From Bacillus norwichensis (GTDB lineage: Bacteria > Bacillota > Bacilli > Bacillales > Bacillaceae_C), in NCBI RefSeq assembly GCF_014836955.1, contig NZ_JACSPV010000003.1, forward strand, positions 1 to 64,000: a stretch of DNA of 64,000 nucleotides. The letters are read 5' to 3'. The position numbers and the translations under genes were made by a program. Positions 59,821-64,000 of this stretch are shown piece after piece (the stretch's first letter is position 1; each line of letters begins with the position of its first letter). Below the pieces are notes generated by a model. It made no database searches. It saw only the letters and a list, made by a program, of their open reading frames with translations, and was not told the DNA's origin.

Positions 59821-60491
59821 TGACAGGTAGTGCAGGTCCATTTAAAAAAACAATTCATATTGTTGCCGGAGGACCGGAATCATTAATTCCGGATTTATCG
59901 GAAAACGAAAATGAAAACATCGTATGGATTGGCGTTGATAAGGGAGTCCATACGATTATGCACGCAGGTATCTATCCAGATCTGGCTGTTGGCGACTTTG
60001 ATTCAATTAGTCAAGAAGAATGGGAAAAGATTGAGCGTGAAGTAGCCTCACTTAGGAGGTTTAAACAAGAAAAAGATGAAACGGATATGGAATTAGCCAT
60101 TCTGTGGGCATTGGAAATGAACGCATCCACTGTAAAAGTTTTCGGGGGAACGGGAGGCCGGCTTGATCATTTCATGGCTAATGCGTTGATGTTAGCCACA
60201 TTTAAGCAGGCTCACCCTGATATCCACTTTGAAATGATTGATGTTCAAAACAATCTATCTATATATTTGCCGGGCAGATATGAAATAAAACGAAATAAAA
60301 AGAAGTTTGTCTCTTTCATACCGGTTTTTTCAGACGTATCTGGAGTTACATTGGAAGGATTCAAATATCCCCTCAATCAACATAATGTTCCAGTCGGTTC
60401 CTCGTTATGCATCAGCAATGAACTTATTCAGGAAACTGGTCATTTTTCATTCGAAAAAGGCATACTTATGATGATAAGAAGTAAGGATTAA
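59817..60491 (+). CDS. thiN: Thiamine pyrophosphokinase
   Basis: This 224-residue enzyme forms thiamine diphosphate from thiamine and ATP. The catalytic domain has [27 protein letters not shown] near residues 40-66, KDETDMELA near 84 and [14 protein letters not shown] near 107. The C-terminal thiamine-binding domain has [13 protein letters not shown]. It matches B. subtilis ThiN (YloS). The ATG overlaps the rpe stop by four bases; a second ATG at 59820 is also possible. Confidence 0.93.
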   Translation: MMTGSAGPFKKTIHIVAGGPESLIPDLSENENENIVWIGVDKGVHTIMHAGIYPDLAVGDFDSISQEEWEKIEREVASLRRFKQEKDETDMELAILWALEMNASTVKVFGGTGGRLDHFMANALMLATFKQAHPDIHFEMIDVQNNLSIYLPGRYEIKRNKKKFVSFIPVFSDVSGVTLEGFKYPLNQHNVPVGSSLCISNELIQETGHFSFEKGILMMIRSKD

Positions 60492-60594
60492 TATTGGCTT
60501 GAATGAATCGGGCATGTGTACTTATGTATAGATCATGAATATGATATGAGTGAGAAAATGTCAGTTTCTTGATAGTTATGAGGAGGGAACCTGT

Positions 60595-60675
60595 ATGAAG
60601 TTCTATACAATCAAGCTTCCGAGGTTTTTAGGGGGAATTGTGAGGGCGATGCTGGGAACGTTTAAGAAAGATTAA
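60595..60675 (+). CDS. spoVM: Stage V sporulation peptide SpoVM
   Basis: This 26-residue amphipathic helix peptide reads MKFYTIKLPRFLGGIVRAML and then GTFKKD, nearly identical to B. subtilis SpoVM, including Pro9. SpoVM binds the positively curved forespore outer membrane and recruits SpoIVA to start coat assembly. The ATG follows GAGGAGGGAACCTGT. Position between thiN and the minus-strand rpmB is the same as in B. subtilis. The gene is expected to be SigE-dependent; I did not find a convincing SigE promoter. Confidence 0.97.
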   Translation: MKFYTIKLPRFLGGIVRAMLGTFKKD

Positions 60676-60830
60676 TTTAAAAGCGTAAACCTCATCGACG
60701 TACGGACTAAGCTGAAATGTGGAAGAGTTTAGGGGTGACAAGCGCTGGCCGCATAATGTCGGCGCGTTCTTTGGCGTCGGCAGGCTCAGAACGCGGCGCA
60801 AGTCAGGCTGAATGCTATATTTTTTCTTGC

Positions 60831-60866
60831 AAAAAAGAGGCACCCTCTGAAGGTGCCTCTTTTGTG
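60831..60866. terminator. Bidirectional terminator between spoVM and rpmB
   Basis: AAAAGAGGCACC and GGTGCCTCTTTT form a perfect stem with A-runs before and T-runs after, so it can serve both convergent genes. Between spoVM and this hairpin lies another inverted repeat (GCGTTCT/AGAACGC near 60767-60799) of unknown role. Confidence 0.85.
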
Positions 60867-60938
60867 TTTCAAACTTAGGTTTCTTTTTTTTCAGCGTCAG
60901 GTGCTTGTCACCCAGACTAAACGGCTTTCGCTTTTGTA

Positions 60939-61127
60939 TTATACTCTTTCGACTTTACCTGATTTAAGAGCGCGAGCTGAAACCCATACACGCTTTGGCT
61001 TTCCATCGACCAAAATGCGAACTTTTTGAAGGTTTGCACCCCAAGTGCGTCTATTGGCGTTCATTGCGTGTGAACGTTTGTTGCCTGTGGCTGTTTTACG
61101 TCCTGTAATCACACATTTTTTAGACAT
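60939..61127 (-). CDS. rpmB: 50S ribosomal protein L28
   Basis: This 62-residue ribosomal protein starts [27 protein letters not shown] and continues with [31 protein letters not shown], the L28 family. The frame stays open 44 codons upstream, but the family start and an AGGAGGGGAATC ribosome-binding site just before the ATG fix the start at 61127. It is encoded on the opposite strand to its neighbours, as in B. subtilis. Confidence 0.97.
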   Translation of the reverse strand: MSKKCVITGRKTATGNKRSHAMNANRRTWGANLQKVRILVDGKPKRVWVSARALKSGKVERV

Positions 61128-61592
61128 TGATGATTCCCCTCCTGTCACTGGCATTACCATAAATAATCGAATGATTATTTCATCCTTTTTTATGAAAAGA
61201 TACTTTAATAATTTATCATAGAAAGGTTCGCAATGCAACAAATCATTCAACCCTGTCATGTCTCTTTCCTTGACAGCCGCTATTGGCTTGAAAATTGCCT
61301 TTATGTTTCCGCTTTTAAAATGGAACCCGTTATAGTAATATAATCATAGCTCTAGCATAAAAAGTGGATATTCTAAAGTCACCAAATGATAAACAGCCAT
61401 CTTTTTGTTGGCTTATTTCTGTGTTATTCATGCAGCTATAGGGAGGAGCTTCCCTTAAAACGCCCACTTTCAGTGGAGCAACTTGATGTCAATATAACCG
61501 CTGAAAGTCAGTTGCTTGAAGCTTTGCTCGTTGAACACGTACTAAAAGGAACAAAAAAAGTACGTGGATCATTAAAATAGGGGGGATATTTT
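61128..61592. other. Divergent rpmB / yloU promoter region
   Basis: This 465-bp AT-rich gap lies between divergent rpmB and yloU. TATAAT near 61339 on the plus strand is a possible yloU -10 without a clear -35. A 64-codon frame at 61386-61580 has no family resemblance and I do not call it. No repeat or RNA gene was recognised. Confidence 0.45.
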
Positions 61593-61955
61593 GTGTCCAT
61601 TGAAATGAAAACAAAATTTGGCCAAATTGATATTTCCAATGAAGTGATTGCTACGATTGCCGGCGGAGCTGCCATCGATTGTTACGGAATTGTCGGGATG
61701 GCTTCTAAGAACCAGATTCGTGACGGCTTGACCGAAATTCTTAGAAAAGAAAACTTCTCCAGAGGAGTTGTTATTCGTCAGGAAGAAGACGAACTGCATA
61801 TTGATATGTACATTATTGTGAGCTACGGAACGAAAATTTCTGAAGTCGCCTTCAATGTACAATCAAAAGTCAAATATACTTTGCAAAAAACAATCGGAAT
61901 GTCTGCCGATACAGTCAATATTTATGTTCAGGGGGTTCGTGTGACGAATCCGTAA
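61593..61955 (+). CDS. yloU: Asp23/Gls24 family protein YloU
   Basis: This 120-residue protein belongs to the Asp23/Gls24 (DUF322) envelope-stress family. The pattern GQIDISNEVIATIAGGAAIDCYGIVGMAS, then EDELHIDMYIIVSYGTKISEVAFNVQSKV and NIYVQGVRV is diagnostic. Its molecular role is not established. It is always found next to the fakA-type gene, here 16 bases downstream. The start is GTG after GGGGGG. Confidence 0.92.
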   Translation: MSIEMKTKFGQIDISNEVIATIAGGAAIDCYGIVGMASKNQIRDGLTEILRKENFSRGVVIRQEEDELHIDMYIIVSYGTKISEVAFNVQSKVKYTLQKTIGMSADTVNIYVQGVRVTNP

Positions 61956-61971
61956 TGAGGAGGAAAAGTTT

Positions 61972-63630
61972 GTGTCGATAACATCTTTGGATGGGAACCG
62001 CTTTGCCGAAATGATTTTAAGCGGGGCGAATCATTTGTCAGCAAATGCTGAAATCGTTGATGCTCTAAATGTTTTTCCCGTACCGGACGGTGATACGGGT
62101 ACAAATATGAAGCTATCCATCACTTCTGGTTCAAAAGAGGCCCAGGCGAATAAGCAGGACCATATCGGAAAGGTTGGTGCAGCCTTTGCCAAAGGTTTGC
62201 TGATGGGTGCCCGAGGGAATTCGGGTGTCATTCTATCCCAGCTTTTCAGGGGATTTTCTAAAGATATAGAGCATAAGTCAACTATTACAGGGGTGGAATT
62301 TGCCCATGCATTGAAAGCTGGCATGGAAACAGCTTACAAAGCGGTCATGAAACCTGTCGAAGGTACCATATTAACAGTGGCTAAGGATGCTGCGAATGCA
62401 GCCGTTCATGCGGCCGGAAAAACGGATGATCTTATAGAAATCATGGAAAGAACATTAGAAGAGGCAAAAAAGTCACTTGAACGAACGCAGGATCTTCTGC
62501 CAGTGCTGAAAGAAGTTGGAGTCGTAGACAGCGGCGGTCAAGGACTTGTATTCGTTTATGAAGGCTTTTTATCATCTCTTACTGGGAAGGAGCTTCCTGG
62601 ACTAGGGCTGGCCGTCCCATCAATGGATGAGCTAGTCAGTGCACAACATCATCAAAATGTCCATGGGTTTATGAATACAGAAGATATTGAGTTCGGATAT
62701 TGCACCGAGTTCATGGTGCGGTTAGAAGCCGGCAAACGTTCTTATGACGAAGATGAATTCCGCTCGGATCTAAGCCAGTTCGGTGATTCGCTTCTTGTGA
62801 TTTCAGATGATGATGTGGCGAAAGTCCATATTCATTCGGAACGTCCTGGCGAGGTGTTATCGTACGGACAGCAATACGGCCCTTTGATCCATATGAAAAT
62901 TGAAAACATGAGGGAGCAACATAGCGCTCTCACGAATGAAAATCCGGTGGGACAAGCTCCCGCAAAGGAAAAACAAGAGTATGCCATTATTACTGTTTCA
63001 ATGGGAGAAGGCATCAAAAAACTGCTTAAAAGCATCGGGGCTTCTGCTGTTATTGAAGGTGGTCAAACGATGAATCCAAGCACTGAAGATATCGTAGAAG
63101 CTATAAAAACAGTAAATGCAAAAAATGTTTTGATCCTGCCGAATAATAAAAATATCATTATGGCTGCCGAACAGGCTGCGGAAATTGCGGAAGAAAATGT
63201 CGTCGTTGTTCCATCAAAGACACTGCCTCAGGGAATGGCAGCGATTCTTGCCTTTAATCCGACCGCTTCATTAGAAAATAACCAACACGGTATGACAGAA
63301 GCGATGGAGTATGTAAAAACGGGGCAGGTTACCTATGCTGTGAGAGATACCGCTATTGATGGGGTGAAAATCACTAAAGACGATTATATGGGAATAGCAG
63401 ATGGCAAAATCGTAACGTCTGGACCTCAGTTATTGAACACCGCTAAAAATCTGCTGAACGAAATGATTGATGAAGACTCGGAAATTTTGTCGATTCTTTA
63501 CGGCAAAGATGCGGACAAGTCTGAATTGGATCAGCTTGTCGAGTTTGTCCATCAAAATTTTCAAGATGTTGAAGTAGAGGTTCATGATGGGGGACAGCCG
63601 GTATACACCTACATTTTTTCTGTTGAATAA
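61972..63630 (+). CDS. fakA: Fatty acid kinase FakA (YloV)
   Basis: This 552-residue protein phosphorylates FakB-bound fatty acids so that they can enter phospholipid synthesis. The N-terminal DhaL-like ATP-binding domain (residues 1-205) has DALNVFPVPDGDTGTNM with the metal aspartates near residues 29-45, GARGNSGVILSQLFRG near 80 and VVDSGGQGLVFVYEG near 183. A middle domain (about 225-330) and a C-terminal DegV-like domain (QEYAIITVSMGEGIKKLL onward) follow. The length matches B. subtilis YloV (553). The GTG follows GAGGAGGAAAAG. No fakB gene is in the window. Confidence 0.93.
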   Translation: MSITSLDGNRFAEMILSGANHLSANAEIVDALNVFPVPDGDTGTNMKLSITSGSKEAQANKQDHIGKVGAAFAKGLLMGARGNSGVILSQLFRGFSKDIEHKSTITGVEFAHALKAGMETAYKAVMKPVEGTILTVAKDAANAAVHAAGKTDDLIEIMERTLEEAKKSLERTQDLLPVLKEVGVVDSGGQGLVFVYEGFLSSLTGKELPGLGLAVPSMDELVSAQHHQNVHGFMNTEDIEFGYCTEFMVRLEAGKRSYDEDEFRSDLSQFGDSLLVISDDDVAKVHIHSERPGEVLSYGQQYGPLIHMKIENMREQHSALTNENPVGQAPAKEKQEYAIITVSMGEGIKKLLKSIGASAVIEGGQTMNPSTEDIVEAIKTVNAKNVLILPNNKNIIMAAEQAAEIAEENVVVVPSKTLPQGMAAILAFNPTASLENNQHGMTEAMEYVKTGQVTYAVRDTAIDGVKITKDDYMGIADGKIVTSGPQLLNTAKNLLNEMIDEDSEILSILYGKDADKSELDQLVEFVHQNFQDVEVEVHDGGQPVYTYIFSVE

Positions 63631-63653
63631 ATTACTGAGTAAGGAGGACAGTT

Positions 63654-64000
63654 TTGCAGATCATGAATAATCCATTGGATCAAGATGTGACAGTTTTAAA
63701 GGGAATAGGCGATGAGACCTCCGCTCAACTGGCAGACCTGGGTATTCATACAATCCGCGATTTACTGTACTATCTTCCTTATCGATATGATGACATGAGG
63801 CTGCGTGATCTGTCCGAGGTAGAACATGATGAGCGCATTACGATTGAAGGGAAGGTTCATAGTGAACCTTCCCTTGTCTATTATGGAAGGAAACGTAATC
63901 GGCTGACTGTACGTCTGCTTGTTGGAAGATATTTAGTGAAAGCCGTCATGTTTAATCGCGGTTACTTGAAAGGAAAGCTGCAACTGCAAAGCACGATCAC
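63654..64000 (+). CDS. recG: ATP-dependent DNA helicase RecG (5' part)
   Basis: Only the first 115 codons are inside the window. The N-terminal wedge-domain region matches RecG: VTVLKGIGDETSAQLADLGI, LLYYLPYRYDDMRLRDL and GKVHSEPSLVYYGRKRNRL. RecG remodels stalled forks and Holliday junctions. The TTG start is six bases after AAGGAGG; an ATG nine bases downstream is less well spaced. sdaAB and sdaAA, which precede recG in B. subtilis, are absent. Confidence 0.93.
   Translation, partial: MQIMNNPLDQDVTVLKGIGDETSAQLADLGIHTIRDLLYYLPYRYDDMRLRDLSEVEHDERITIEGKVHSEPSLVYYGRKRNRLTVRLLVGRYLVKAVMFNRGYLKGKLQLQSTI

Noticed and set aside
61386-61580. A 64-codon frame just upstream of yloU
   Set aside because: No good ribosome-binding site or family resemblance; it fits a leader region better.

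Overview
The window is a block of core chromosome from an endospore-forming Bacillaceae (Bacillota). Gene order follows the Bacillus subtilis ylbQ-to-recG region closely. Endospore formation is shown by spoVD, spoVE, spoIIGA, sigE, sigG and spoVM. A meso-diaminopimelate wall is suggested by the DNPR motif of MurE. The proteins look related to, but clearly diverged from, B. subtilis, so a non-subtilis genus of Bacillaceae is likely; I cannot name the species. No tRNA, rRNA, CRISPR array, prophage or intact insertion sequence was seen.

Layout. (1) 0.2-3.2 kb: panE, a DUF3397 membrane protein and bshC. (2) 3.3-21.6 kb: the division and cell wall (dcw) cluster mraZ-rsmH-ftsL-pbpB-spoVD-murE-[orphan MurF-like N-domain]-mraY-murD-spoVE-murG-murB-divIB-ftsA-ftsZ. 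(3) 21.9-24.8 kb: the sporulation module spoIIGA-sigE-sigG, with recognisable developmental promoters and an RNA hairpin over the sigG start. (4) 24.9-28.4 kb: ylmC-ylmE-sepF-ylmG-ylmH-divIVA. (5) 28.4-33.2 kb: T-box-controlled ileS, lspA and the pseudouridine synthase ylyB. (6) 33.15-42.1 kb: the pyrimidine operon pyrR-pyrB-pyrC-pyrAA-pyrAB-pyrF-pyrE with two PyrR attenuators. (7) 42.2-64.0 kb: rqcH (minus strand), a Ca2+-type P-ATPase, yloC, remA, gmk, rpoZ, coaBC, priA, def, fmt, rsmB, prpC, prkC, rsgA, rpe, thiN, spoVM, rpmB (minus strand), yloU, fakA and the start of recG.

Several genes present at these positions in B. subtilis are missing: ylxW-ylxX-sbp before ftsA, ylmD, ylyA, pyrP, pyrK-pyrD, the cysH-ylnF block after pyrE, and sdaAB-sdaAA before recG.

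The most notable observations are these. The pyrimidine carbamoyl-phosphate synthetase small subunit has lost its catalytic Cys (now Gly) and His (now Glu), while its partner looks intact, which suggests an ammonia-dependent enzyme or a purely structural subunit; the same operon lacks pyrK and pyrD. A lone MurF N-terminal-like domain sits between murE and mraY. A dispersed structured repeat occurs in three copies with compensatory base changes, which points to a conserved RNA structure. A second repeat family, with one large copy and two apparent relics, and a separate structured 260-bp spacer also occur. fmt appears to begin at an ATT codon.
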